From the NCBI GenBank assembly GCA_024239075.1, contig JANBVI010000038.1, positions 1-51,097 on the forward strand: a DNA stretch of 51,097 nucleotides, in the 5' to 3' direction. Both the position numbers and the translations under genes were made by a program. A model generated the notes under the pieces. It was not told where the DNA came from. It saw nothing but the letters and a program-made list of their open reading frames with translations, and did no database searches. Of the stretch, positions 35,465 through 45,062 are shown in pieces; the first letter of the stretch is position 1; every line of letters starts with the position of its first letter. This stretch comes from Fischerella sp. CENA71 (GTDB lineage: Bacteria; Cyanobacteriota; Cyanobacteriia; Cyanobacteriales; Nostocaceae).

Positions 35465-35594
35465 AGATGAGCGATCGCTTCCTTTACAAAGTGGTGATTG
35501 TATTTAAACCTAGGGCAGTACTTTATACTGCTTACAATTTTACCTCCACTTAGGCAGTAACATCCCTCTCCAACAATGATCTATTCTCGCTGCA

Positions 35595-35806
35595 TTATGC
35601 TTGAATGCCTGAACGACCATTCTCAACAACAAAAGAAGCCAGAGTATAGACGGGTGCATCTGGGCGGCTCACGGTTTCGACGATACGCACATCGGTCTGC
35701 CAACGCTCATGGTTGAGGTTAACTCGGAAGTAGCCACGACAATCACCGTCGAAGAATTTAATGTGTGGGTTTTCTGGGATCATAGGTCCGTAGTAAGGAC
35801 CGTAGA
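35595..35806 (-). pseudogene. phoD-like alkaline phosphatase C-terminal remnant
   Basis: The translation YGPMIPENPHIKFFDGDCRGYFRVNLNHERWQTDVRIV...APVYTLASFVVENG (shortened here) is the C-terminal part of PhoD-family alkaline phosphatase/phosphodiesterase (full length about 500 aa or more). The upstream part is cut off exactly where the MITE at 35807 begins. The catalytic metal site is missing, so non-functional. Confidence 0.7.
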
Positions 35807-36059
35807 GGCTCAATGGTAGCGAAGCTGCAACCAGCCGCCATGTAAAGCTGGAAAACCTCTGTGAGAAAGAGTTTCAGAAAAATTTGTGGCATTCTCCGTC
35901 AGCAGCAACCCTTCAATCCTTGAAACCATTGCTGCATAAGCTTTGTAGAGAATTCAATCCTCCAAAATAGAGGCAATCTCAATTTTTCGCGAAACCTTTA
36001 CTGGACAAAGCTTTCAAGCGATGCGTGGCGGCTGGTTTCAGCTTCGCTACCATTGAGCC
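35807..36059. mobile_element. 253-bp MITE with 34-bp inverted repeats, TSD TAGA
   Basis: Ends start GGCTCAATGGTAGCGAAGCT (35807-35840; complement 36026-36059), 33 of 34 bases identical. TAGA flanks both sides (35803-35806 and 36060-36063), a probable 4-bp target duplication. No coding content. It interrupts or borders the phoD relic. Confidence 0.8.
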
Positions 36060-36060
36060 T

Positions 36061-36142
36061 AGAAAGTATGTGACCTAAACTTGCAATAAAAGCATCAGAC
36101 CATTGCTTGAATTTCGGCAAATCTGCTTGCCGCACACCTAAT
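36061..36142 (-). pseudogene. Short cytochrome P450-like remnant
   Basis: One minus-strand frame reads LGVRQADLPKFKQWSDAFIA, the DLP-F-W pattern of the I-helix-preceding region in cyanobacterial P450s. Only about 27 residues are left, cut by the MITE at one side. Weak but specific-looking; the assignment rests on this one peptide. Confidence 0.35.
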
Positions 36143-36192
36143 TGTTTTAGAGCTAATTATTCAAGTGCTCATAAAAGGTAGACCAAATCATT

Positions 36193-36990
36193 TTAATTGC
36201 CAATGCTAGCAGCAGTTATACGATCAACCAATCCCGGCACAATCAGCTTTGCCCAAGGCAGTACTTTACCTTTCAACGTCATGATGTGTTCTCGTTTACG
36301 CCGCTCCATTGCCCAGATAATTTGACGTACACACTCGTCTACTGACATATTGCCTTGAGTTTCATCACGCGGACTTTTGCCTAATGGTTTTCCATCTGCG
36401 CCCAACGCTCGTTGTCGAATCTCGGTTGCTACAAACCCCGGTGATATAACCACTACATCCACTCCTGTTGAATGCAATTCAATCCGCAGTGTATCAAACA
36501 ATCCTTGCATGGCATGTTTACTGGCAACGTAACCTGTGCGAGTGGGTACACCTGTTTTGCCACAAATTGAAGAAATAGCCACTAATAGTCCTCGACTGGC
36601 TTTCAGGTAGGGTAGGGCATAATGACTACAGTAGACAGCACCTAGATAGTTCACTCGCATTACCTGCTCAAAAATGGAGATATCTCTCACTTCATCAAAG
36701 CGTGTTAGCATTCCAATTCCGGCATTATTGATTAAGACATCAATCTGCCCAAATGCTGCGATCGCTTGAGTGATTAACTGCTGGCAAGCTTCTGCTTGAG
36801 TTACATCTGTAGCTACTGCAATCACCTTGCCTGGATAGTTTGTGCAAGCAGTAAGTGTCTGTTCTAATGCTTGTTGATTGCGAGCTGCCAAGACTAAATT
36901 CGCATCCTGTTGGGCTAACGAGATTGCAAGCCTTCGGCCAATTCCAGCTGATGCACCTGTCAGAACAATGGTTTTATTAGCAAAGCTCAT
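36193..36990 (-). CDS. Short-chain dehydrogenase/reductase (classical SDR)
   Basis: A 265-aa complete SDR. NAD(P)-binding TGASAGIG (11-18), NNAG (88-91), the catalytic S140 or S141 with Y154 and K158 (GYVASKHA), and the P-G motif SPGFVATEI. The C-terminal KVLPWAKLIVPGLVDRIT is a hydrophobic tail possibly membrane-associated. Substrate unknown. Monocistronic; the only intact metabolic gene between 35 and 40 kb. The P450 relic upstream in transcription terms is separate. Confidence 0.85.
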   Translation of the reverse strand: MSFANKTIVLTGASAGIGRRLAISLAQQDANLVLAARNQQALEQTLTACTNYPGKVIAVATDVTQAEACQQLITQAIAAFGQIDVLINNAGIGMLTRFDEVRDISIFEQVMRVNYLGAVYCSHYALPYLKASRGLLVAISSICGKTGVPTRTGYVASKHAMQGLFDTLRIELHSTGVDVVVISPGFVATEIRQRALGADGKPLGKSPRDETQGNMSVDECVRQIIWAMERRKREHIMTLKGKVLPWAKLIVPGLVDRITAASIGN

Positions 36991-37554
36991 AATAGATGTT
37001 TCAAGTCAGAACATCGCCTATTGTAAATCTTCTGTTCGCCGAAGATGCTCCCTGTACGCCTGATGATGCGCAATTGCCAGCATTTTGCTGCTATGCAAAA
37101 GACGATCATTACACTGTTACACTGCCGTTGATACACTTGATCAATCTTGATTTGGGATATGAATATTTTCCTTACAGACCTCAACGCTTGACAGTTGAGC
37201 AATGGGGATATACTCCGTTAGGCACAAGCCCACGAATAAATCTGCCCCGCCGTCGAGGCGCGCCATAAGGCGAAAGCGGATTTCTCACAGAGCGCGATCC
37301 CGCTCTGTTTGGCATCTGCCTGTTTACTGTTCGGTGATTGGGTTTTAGTGTTGGTTCGCAATTGAGCTGGTATTCAGCATTATTACAACATCTCTACTAG
37401 GAAGAAAGCAAGACCACCTGACGGGGTTGAGCAATTCCGAAGTTGGTCAGGCTTATATTTATTCGACTCATTCAAGCTGGAGAGTGTGGAGTTCTTGCTG
37501 CGCCCTACCCGGCGAAGACACGCCTGACCAACGCCCTTCAAGGCAAGGATGCTT
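36991..37554. other. Intergenic, no recognisable gene
   Basis: Several short frames on both strands (for example 36996-37268) have no family resemblance I can support. A GC-rich fold lies near 37285-37310 (AGAGCGCGATCCCGCTCT). Confidence 0.4.
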
Positions 37555-37682
37555 AGGCCTTTCCAAAAAATCAAATCAGAGCGCCCTCGCGTTCCCACAT
37601 TCGTGGGAACGCTTACCAGTCCTTGGACGCTCGCCACAATATATTTGATAGGGCACGCTCCTTTTTATTTTTTGGAAAGGCT
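37555..37682. mobile_element. 128-bp MITE (family 1)
   Basis: Ends AGGCCTTTCCAAAAAATCAA (left) and, reversed, AGCCTTTCCAAAAAATAAAA (right). An inner hairpin GCGTTCCCAC-ATTC-GTGGGAACGC (37589-37612) and AATATATTTGATAGGGCAC match the copy at 39798 in layout. Confidence 0.75.
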
Positions 37683-37741
37683 TACTGCCTGCTGCTAAAC
37701 GTTCGTACAGCGCAGCCGACTACAGTTGCTCGGCGTTGGAA

Positions 37742-37764
37742 TTTGCCGACCAATGGTCGGCAAA
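37742..37764. repeat. Stem-loop TTTGCCGACC-AAT-GGTCGGCAAA
   Basis: Perfect 10-bp arms around AAT, followed by CATTTTT. It could be a weak rightward terminator or a small operator. Between it and 38132 I see only possible decayed IS material (no coherent frame) and nothing supportable. Confidence 0.5.
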
Positions 37765-38132
37765 CATTTTTCCATATTCCCAATAGGTGAGCGATCGCGC
37801 TCCGACAAAATGGGTATTTTGAGTGTTAATGAATTAAAAAAATAGAGGTGTTACTTTTGATCTAGGAGTGCGTCCGTCGCCTGAAAGGCTTGCCCTGCCA
37901 CGAGTTGACTGCACTTGTCCCCACAGAAGCTCCCGTTATTTGTCTTGAGAAATCTTCGCCGAGTAGATATGCCATCTACGCTGCTTTTGAGTTGAGCCAG
38001 GAACGTCATTGACTCTTCGCAGCACATAACTACCGCGAAATCGTTGTGGAGTTCCATTGCTGCTGACAGCAGTAACAGTAATAGACTTGTCCGAAATATT
38101 AACTTAGGGAAAAAAAATGGTAAAACATTGAA

Positions 38133-39056
38133 TTGAGTGTTTACCATTTTTCAAACTTAGGTATGGTTTTTGATTATATCCAGAAATATCCACTACGAAC
38201 AAAGCAGATTTTAGGGATTAGTTATGAACAATTACAATCACTGATAAATTGCGCCAGACAACGCCATCAAGAAATTAAAACTAAACAAGAGATCCGAAAA
38301 ATAAGAGTTAATGCGGCTGGTGGTGGTCGTCCAGAAAAATTACTAATAAGTGAGCAAGTATGTTTATGCTTGTTTTATTTAAGACAGATGACAACATTTC
38401 AAGTGTTAGGAATGTTATTTGGGATATCTAAGACAGAGGCTAACGATACTTTTGATTACTGGATATCAATCCTGAGAGACATTTTGCCCGCTAGTTTATT
38501 AGAACAAGTTTCAAATAATGAGAGTGATTTACTATTTGTCCAAGAAATATTAACCAATTTTCGGCTATGAGTCGATAGTCTAGAACAACCAATATATAGG
38601 CATTGTGACCAACAAGAGCAACAAAAATATTTTGACGGCAAGAAAAGACAACATACATTAAAAAGTCTAATGAACGGGATGCCAGAAGGTAAGGATATAG
38701 TGGAGGTAGAAGTAGGCGTTCCTAAACCAACAGCCGATATAAAATTGCTTCGTAAATCTCAGAAACAATTTGATAAGTCTCAACCTTTTTCTGGAGATAA
38801 AGGGTTTCAAGGAGGTGAAAACATTACTACCTCTCATAAAAGAAAACCAAAGAAAGAATTAAGTCAACAGCAAAAAGATGAAAATAAGGCTTTGGCTAGT
38901 AATCGGATATTTATTGAGCATTTAATTTGACTAGTTAAAATATTTCGAGTTGCTTCACAAATATTTAGATTACAACTTGACACTTACGAGCAGATTATTT
39001 TAACAGTTTGTGGATTAGTTAGATTAAGAATTGGTAGCTTAGTTCTCCCAACTTAG
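38133..39056 (+). pseudogene. IS5-type transposase gene with two in-frame stops
   Basis: One frame runs through 307 codons with TGA at 38568-38570 and 38928-38930. The N-terminal part has YPLRTKQILGISYEQLQSL and GGRPEKLLISEQVCLCLFYLR; then VDSLEQPIYRHCDQQEQQKYFDGKK (first DDE Asp), KDIVEVEVGVPKPTADIKLL, FSGDKGFQGG and IFIEHLI-stop-LVKIFRVA (E of the catalytic triad). It is a complete-length IS5-group (DDE_4-type) transposase inactivated by two point changes, the second compatible with CGA to TGA. The likely start is the Met at 38163. Confidence 0.8.
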
Positions 39057-39199
39057 CTATTAAGAATAGTCAAGAAAATCTAAAAGCAAGGAGTTAATTT
39101 TTATGCCTCTAAACTAACAGTAAACAACTAAAAGCCTTATTACTGCGTTTTTATGCAAATATCGAAGTTTTGCCTTAAAGCTTTGAACAGTCTGGCTTT

Positions 39200-39521
39200 G
39201 GAGTTTTCGGACAAGTTTAATGATGGTCGAATTATCTATAGCTTAGTTTTCTTTTTTGAAGATAACGATTATTACAAATGGGGCAAAAACGACGGCTGTT
39301 TTTCTGGCGTTTCAATTGTTTTTCTAAAGAGCGATCGCCTTTCGATACTTCAGCAACTTGAAACGTAATACCTCGTTCCATAGCAACTTGGGTGAGCCTT
39401 GCTCCTTTACCTTGTCGATGCTGGTGATGCGCTCATCTAATTCTTTTGCAAAACCTAAATAATGCTGTGCTGGTCGATTGGGATTGATTAGTTTGTGAAA
39501 GTGCAATAAATAAACATACAT
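39200..39521 (-). pseudogene. GIY-YIG nuclease-like gene with two frameshifts
   Basis: The start MYVYLLHFHKLINPNRPAQHYLGFAKELDERI is typical of small cyanobacterial GIY-YIG-domain proteins. After ERITS a 1-base loss shifts frame; the second frame continues QGKGARLTQVAMERGITFQVAEVSKGDRSLEKQLKRQKNSRRF (in part), and a third gives CPICNNRYLQKR after another 1-base loss. The full-length family sequence is thus readable across three frames, so it is inactive unless the shifts are sequencing errors. Confidence 0.7.
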
Positions 39522-39797
39522 GGCAGATCAATGCTCATCATCTGCCGTGTCTGCGTAAGCAGACTTGAGTTTGTAATTGCTTAAACACTCAACCTTAACT
39601 ATCTGCAAAGTTGATTTCTAGGTCTTTATGTTTTCCTGGTTGGCTTGGAGATGTAAAAAAATAATGGTTACTAGTATAAAAAATAAAAAATTAATAGTGA
39701 TAATACTGTTTTTTCCTGTAAGACTGAAATAAATGCATAATTTGATTTTGTTTGCACCAATAAGAATATAGAAGAGTTAGCTCAATATTGCCGATTT
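39522..39797. other. AT-rich intergenic region
   Basis: No gene. It may include the promoter-side DNA of the caspase gene before MITE insertion. Confidence 0.4.
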
Positions 39798-39924
39798 GGG
39801 ATCTCCAAAAAATAAAATATCGGTGCCCTATCAAATATATTTTGGCTCAACCCAAGAATTGGTGAGCGTTCCGCCCTTCAGGCGGAACGCGAGGGCACCG
39901 ATATTTTATTAATTGGAAAGGCCT
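39798..39924. mobile_element. 127-bp MITE, intact reference copy of family 1
   Basis: The left end GGGATCTCCAAAAAATAAAA continues ATATCGGTGCCCT (39798-39829); the right end, reversed, AGGCCTTTCCAATTAATAAA continues ATATCGGTGCCCT (39892-39924). The inner hairpin is GCGTTCCGCC-CTTCA-GGCGGAACGC (39866-39890). Four copies of this family lie in the window (5251 half, 7580, 37555, 39798). It sits 43 bases upstream of the caspase start and may affect its expression. Confidence 0.8.
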
Positions 39925-39967
39925 TTCGCTTACGCCTATCAAGAAAACGTCTACAGGTTATTAAGTA

Positions 39968-42073
39968 ATGAATTACTTGTATGCTTTGCTAATAGGTATT
40001 GATTGTTATCTCCCTAATGAATTACCCGATGGTGCTTCTTATAGGAGTCTTAAAGGATGCGTGCGTGATATTAACCATGTGGAAGCTTTCCTAAAGCGGC
40101 AGTTTAATCTGCCGTCGGAGCAAATTTACAAACTAACAGCTTCTAATGTTGATGGTTCTCCTGTGCCATCCGAGTCACCTTCAAACTGGCCTACCTACGA
40201 GAACATTGTCAGGATGTTTCAGGAACTCACTTTAAAGGCTCAATCAGGTGACCAGGTTTACATTCACTACTCTGGTCACGGCGGACGTGCAGCAACAATT
40301 TATCAAGAAATCAAGCGAGAAAAAGGATCTGATGAAACGCTTGTTCCCCTTGATATTGGTAAACCGACATCTCGTTATCTTCGCGACTTGGAGTTAGCCG
40401 CACTCCTGCAAAGAATGGTGAGTAAAGGGTTAGTTATTACAGTTGTGTTAGATAGCTGCCATTCAGGAGGAGCAACGCGAGCCGGAGATTCTGATATTCG
40501 TGGCGCTGACACAAACACTGTTGACACAACACGAAGACCTACAGAAAGTTTAGTGGCATCGGCATCCGAATTGGTGAAGACTTGGCAAAACTTAACAGGA
40601 AGAACTCGTAATGCTACTGCTGTAGGTGGGATGCTTCCGGATGTTAAAGATTATGTTTTACTGGCGGCTTGTCGTCCGTCAGAATATGCCTATGAATATG
40701 CCTTTAACGGTAAAGAACGTAATGGAGCTTTAACGTATTGGTTGTTGGATTCTCTACAAAACCGCAGTCTGAATTTGACTTATAACGAACTCTACTCACG
40801 CATCAACGCCAAAATCCACAGTCAGTTTCAGCAACAAACACCCATGCTGCTAGGTGAGGGTAACCGTTTGGTTTTCGGCAACAATTACGAATCCCTCCAG
40901 TATGCTGTCACCGTGATGCAAGTAAATGTAGCAAATAATCCAGTGCGACTTAAATTAAATGCTGGCATAGTCCAAGGTGTAGAGGAAGGATCTCAGTTTG
41001 CTATTTACCCACGCGGAATAAAGGATATTACCCAAGAAGACAATTACTTAGCTGTAGCTAAAATCACAGAAATCGATGTCACTGATGTTTGGGCAGAAGT
41101 GATTAAGACGCTGTGTACAGGAGAAATAGAGCCAGGGGCTAGTGCGGTCATGCTATCCGCACCTGTGGATCTTATTCGAGGAATCCGTTTGGTTGAATGC
41201 ACTCCAGAAAATACAAAATTGGAGGACTTACCACCAAAAGAAATAAATCAACAAGTAGCTTTGCAAGCGGTTGCAGACGCTTTAGCAGGAAATGGCTGGG
41301 TGAAATTAGTTGCTGGTGAAGAAGTTGCTGATTACCAAGTTTCTATCAACAAGCATAGTGAATACGAGATTTGTGAACCAACAGGTCAGCCTTTTCCTAA
41401 TTTACGACCTCCATTGAAAGTAGGCGAAACTGATGCACCTGCCAAGTTAGTGAAACGCCTGGTGCATCTGACTAAGTACAAAGCTACAGAGGAATTGGAT
41501 AATTTTGGGACGACTCTAACGAAAAAGCTCGTGGTTGAGTTAGTTGGCAAGCAAGCTAATTATAGACGAACAAGGCAACCATCCCCTCAACCATTTAATG
41601 ATCCTAGTAATCCCAGTGTGCAAGCAGGGGGAACTATCTTTTTGCGTATCCGCAATGAGTTCTCCCAAGTTCTCAACGTGGTTGTACTGGCTTTAAGTTC
41701 CGATTGGTCGATTTCTCTACTCGACATATTAGGAGATAATGCAAATTTTGTTCCTTTCGACCCCGGACAAGAAGAATGTATTCCACTCAAAATGAGTCTT
41801 CCAAAAGGTTATCAAGAAGGAACAGACATATTTAAAGTGTTTGTCACAGTTGGGCAAGCTAATTTCCGGTGGTTAGAGTTACCGTCCCTTGACCAACCAA
41901 TTCCTCCTAGTGCCACTAGAGGACTCAATTCCCCCAGAAATCAACTAGAAGAACTCCTAGCGGCTGTGGGAGCTGATGACCAACCTTCTACAAGTAGAAA
42001 CGTACAAGTTGTTGCTGATCCTAGCCGTGGATGGACGACAAAACAGGTTACCGTAAAGGTAATAGCGACTTAA
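39968..42073 (+). CDS. Caspase-family (metacaspase-like, peptidase C14) protease with DUF4384-like tail
   Basis: A 701-aa protein. The p20-like domain occupies about 1-290 with catalytic H104 (YIHYSGHGG) and C164 (VLDSCHSGG). The middle (about 310-480) is beta-rich (VNNPVRLKLNAGIVQGVEEGS, shortened). The C-terminal region (about 525-640), GTIFLRIRNEFSQVLNVVVLAL...SISLLDI, resembles the DUF4384-like module that cyanobacterial caspases often carry. No signal peptide. Such orthocaspases/metacaspases cut after Arg/Lys and are linked to regulated death or defence. Followed by a second caspase gene 125 bases on, same strand. Confidence 0.87.
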   Translation: MNYLYALLIGIDCYLPNELPDGASYRSLKGCVRDINHVEAFLKRQFNLPSEQIYKLTASNVDGSPVPSESPSNWPTYENIVRMFQELTLKAQSGDQVYIHYSGHGGRAATIYQEIKREKGSDETLVPLDIGKPTSRYLRDLELAALLQRMVSKGLVITVVLDSCHSGGATRAGDSDIRGADTNTVDTTRRPTESLVASASELVKTWQNLTGRTRNATAVGGMLPDVKDYVLLAACRPSEYAYEYAFNGKERNGALTYWLLDSLQNRSLNLTYNELYSRINAKIHSQFQQQTPMLLGEGNRLVFGNNYESLQYAVTVMQVNVANNPVRLKLNAGIVQGVEEGSQFAIYPRGIKDITQEDNYLAVAKITEIDVTDVWAEVIKTLCTGEIEPGASAVMLSAPVDLIRGIRLVECTPENTKLEDLPPKEINQQVALQAVADALAGNGWVKLVAGEEVADYQVSINKHSEYEICEPTGQPFPNLRPPLKVGETDAPAKLVKRLVHLTKYKATEELDNFGTTLTKKLVVELVGKQANYRRTRQPSPQPFNDPSNPSVQAGGTIFLRIRNEFSQVLNVVVLALSSDWSISLLDILGDNANFVPFDPGQEECIPLKMSLPKGYQEGTDIFKVFVTVGQANFRWLELPSLDQPIPPSATRGLNSPRNQLEELLAAVGADDQPSTSRNVQVVADPSRGWTTKQVTVKVIAT

Positions 42074-42197
42074 ATAGAGCAAAGCTTTGCACGAGTGAAT
42101 CTGTAGTCAAAACCAAAATTCCTGATTCTGTAATGCTTGCTTCTTTTTGCCTGGTAAAAGCCACACAAAAGTATTCTCACAAACTAGGTACGCAACT

Positions 42198-44393
42198 ATG
42201 AGCCAAACAAATACACTAGTCAAAGCACAGAAAATAACAAGTTTCAAGCGCAGTTTGGCAGTAGTTATTGGCATAAACGAATACCAGAACAAGATTCCCA
42301 AGCTACAGACGGCTAGACGTGATGCTGAGGTGCTAGCGCAGATATTAGCAGAAGAACATCAGTATGATAAAGTGATTTTAATCACCGATAAGACTGAGTG
42401 TAAACCAACGCTAAAGAATCTATTAACCCTACTTGAGGAAAGACTGTCTAAAGAAATTCAGCCAACAAAAGACGACCGTTTACTCTTCTATTTTGCAGGA
42501 CATGGAATAGCACGCGATAGCGATAAAGGACCTGCGGGCTATCTCGTGCCACAGGATGCAGATCTAGAAAAAAATGAAAATCTGCTCCCCATGCAGAAGT
42601 TGCACGAATGTTTGACTGCACTTTCGTGTCGCCACTTGCTAGTCATTGTGGATTGTTGCTTTGCTGGAACTTTCCGGTGGTCAACTGCTAGATTAGCAAC
42701 AGTGATTCCGACAGTCATCCGTAAAGAACATTACGACCGCTTTATCAAATCCTCGGCATGGCAAGCAATTACTTCTGCTGCCCATAACCAAGAAGCATTA
42801 GACATTCTCCGTGATAACCGAGGAGGAATAAATCATTCACCTTTTGCAGAAGCTTTATTCAAGGCTTTGCGGGGTGAAGGGGATGTGATTCCCGCTGCTA
42901 AAAATGGCAAATCCGCAGGAGATGGAGTGATTACAGCAACAGAACTTTATCTCTACTTGCGCGACCATGTAGAAACTGCTTCTAATGAAAGTCAAACACC
43001 GGGGATATGGACTTTATCAAAACATGATAGAGGCGAATACATATTTCTAGTTCCTGGTGCCGATCCGAAATTAAAACCTGCACCAAAATTAACTGAAAAA
43101 AATAATCCTTATCGAGGATTACAGTCTTTTGAAGAAGAGCATTCACAATTATTTTTTGGCAGAAAGGAACTGGTAGATGAATTGTATAAGAAGGTTTCCC
43201 ATGCTAAGAGTTCGCTAACTGTTGTTTCAGGAATTTCCGGTTCTGGGAAATCCAGCTTAGTCAAAGCAGGACTCATTCCCTATCTGCGCCAGAATCATTC
43301 CCAAGAGTGGTATATTCTCAAACCTATGCGTCCTAGTGAATCTCCTTTTACAGCTTTGGCTAGGACGATTTTATTTGTTACTAATAATAACGATATTGTT
43401 GTCAGCAAGCAGCTAGACAATTTACATTTTATTGATGAAATTGTAAAACAAGAAATTATAGCTTTAGACCAAAGAATTGATGATGGCGATATAAATAGCG
43501 AAGAAGACGAAATTATCCAATTAGAAAAAAAAGTTAATAAATACGAGAGAATTATTGACATTTGGAAGCGAGGAACGAAAGAAGCAAAGCAGTTTCTAAT
43601 TGTCGATCATTTTGATGCTCTCAATAATTTATGTCGCGTTCCGAACGAACAGAAGCTTTTAAAAGAGGTAGTTTTAGATTGTCTCAATCCACTCAGCCAA
43701 CGCCTACAAAACCCAAATGAATTTATCAAAATTGTCAAAACATGGAGTCAACAAAGACCTGGGTTCAGGCTGTTACTAGTTATAGACCAATTTGAGGAGT
43801 TAATTACCCTAAGTTCTCAAAGTAAAGAAGATAAGCAAAATCAGCAACCAAATCTTACGGAGTCGCAACAATTCTTAAAACTGCTAAAAGCAACTCTAGC
43901 AGCTAATCTGCCGCAATTGACCATAGTGGTGACATTGCGCTCTGACTTTGAACCGTGCTTCCTCAATTCTGAGGCGCTCAAGTCATATTGGACACAAGCT
44001 CGCTTTCCAGTCCGTGCAATGCGCTCAGATGAGTTGCGACAAGCGATTGAGCGTCCCGCAGCAGAAATGGCACTTTACTTTGAACAGCTTTCAGGACAGC
44101 GAAATCCGGTAGACAAGTTAGTTGATGAAGTGGGGCAGATGCCCGGTGCCTTACCCTTGCTATCTTTTACACTCAGCGAACTTTACATTAAACTTGCTAA
44201 AAAGTGGGAAGCTGGGGAAAGTAGCGATCGCGCCCTCATACTTGATGCTGAATTCGACAAAGAGGGAGGCGTTGCTGGTTCCCTGACACGCAGAGCTAAT
44301 AAGGAATATGACGACTTACCCGACGATAAGCACAGAGATACCATGCGGCGGGTGATGCTGCGGATGGTGACCGAATGTACTACATATTTGTAA
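42198..44393 (+). CDS. Caspase-nSTAND ATPase fusion, truncated at the C-terminus
   Basis: 731 aa from MSQTNTLVKAQK (the start at 42147 adds 17 unlikely residues). The caspase domain has H102 (YFAGHGI) and C154 (IVDCCFAG). NPYRGLQSFEEEHSQLFFGR (303-322) opens an nSTAND-type NTPase with Walker A GISGSGKS (345-352) and Walker B LLLVIDQFEEL. Relatives continue into long WD40 or TPR sensor repeats after MRRVMLRMV; here that phrase is followed by ECTTYL and a stop, where IS-derived DNA starts (about 44375). The sensor region is missing, so the product may be inactive or unregulated. Confidence 0.8.
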   Translation: MSQTNTLVKAQKITSFKRSLAVVIGINEYQNKIPKLQTARRDAEVLAQILAEEHQYDKVILITDKTECKPTLKNLLTLLEERLSKEIQPTKDDRLLFYFAGHGIARDSDKGPAGYLVPQDADLEKNENLLPMQKLHECLTALSCRHLLVIVDCCFAGTFRWSTARLATVIPTVIRKEHYDRFIKSSAWQAITSAAHNQEALDILRDNRGGINHSPFAEALFKALRGEGDVIPAAKNGKSAGDGVITATELYLYLRDHVETASNESQTPGIWTLSKHDRGEYIFLVPGADPKLKPAPKLTEKNNPYRGLQSFEEEHSQLFFGRKELVDELYKKVSHAKSSLTVVSGISGSGKSSLVKAGLIPYLRQNHSQEWYILKPMRPSESPFTALARTILFVTNNNDIVVSKQLDNLHFIDEIVKQEIIALDQRIDDGDINSEEDEIIQLEKKVNKYERIIDIWKRGTKEAKQFLIVDHFDALNNLCRVPNEQKLLKEVVLDCLNPLSQRLQNPNEFIKIVKTWSQQRPGFRLLLVIDQFEELITLSSQSKEDKQNQQPNLTESQQFLKLLKATLAANLPQLTIVVTLRSDFEPCFLNSEALKSYWTQARFPVRAMRSDELRQAIERPAAEMALYFEQLSGQRNPVDKLVDEVGQMPGALPLLSFTLSELYIKLAKKWEAGESSDRALILDAEFDKEGGVAGSLTRRANKEYDDLPDDKHRDTMRRVMLRMVTECTTYL

Positions 44394-45059
44394 ATATAAG
44401 TATTACGTGAGAGCAAACCTTCAATTTATCGTTGCAACTTTTAATTGTAATACCTTTGTTTATGCATTTGTAACACTTTCGCCAACAGTATCCGTTGTTA
44501 CTCACGCCCCATTTACCCCCTTGAGACTAAAATCAAAAAAAACAGGGGTGTAGCATTTAAAAAAAAAGAAAGGATGCCAGCACTAAAAGCGGACACCCTG
44601 TAACAGAAGATGAGAGAAGCACAACCAACTCTCATAGACTGTTATGGATGTTTTTGCACAATTGCGGGAATTTCGTCAAGCCACATACGAATATTTATGT
44701 CGGGCAAAGGATGCAACATTTGAGCTGATGGATGCAATATTGCTCACACGTAACGCTTATAGCTTGGCAGATTTATCAATGTGTCCAATTTTTCGTCGTC
44801 AATGGCCAAGTATCTACGAGGCGATACAGGATACTAGACCGCAACGCAACAAGTTGATGCGACTGTACAGCAAAAAAATACCAAAACAAGGACGTATCAT
44901 CTTAGCAGGAGACCATACCGCATGGTCGAGGCCAGATGCTTGCACTCTCAAAGAAAGAACATACGAACATTATACTCAAGGTGGGCGGGGTGGTCGTCCC
45001 ATCACTCCAGGATACGGATATAGTACAATTGCTTGGATACCAGAGACTGAGTAGATGTT
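44374..45059 (+). pseudogene. IS remnant with N-terminal fragment of a DDE transposase
   Basis: The frame 44644-45054 (136 aa: MDVFAQLREFRQATYEYLCRA..., GDHTAWSRPDA, GYGYSTIAWIPE) is the N-terminal third of a cyanobacterial DDE transposase family (IS4/IS701-like, usually over 400 aa); AGDHTAW holds the first catalytic Asp. It ends ETE-stop instead of continuing. The upstream 270 bases are non-coding and probably the left end of the IS. It interrupts the caspase-STAND gene and is itself cut off next to the pentapeptide gene. Confidence 0.7.
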
Positions 45060-45062
45060 GTG

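Noticed and set aside
37851-38147. 98-aa minus-strand frame, possible IS relic
   Set aside because: A few phrases hint at a decayed transposase tail in mixed frames, but no motif is firm enough to name a family.
39153-39368. 71-aa plus-strand frame
   Set aside because: Antisense to the frameshifted GIY-YIG gene, whose family sequence is clear.
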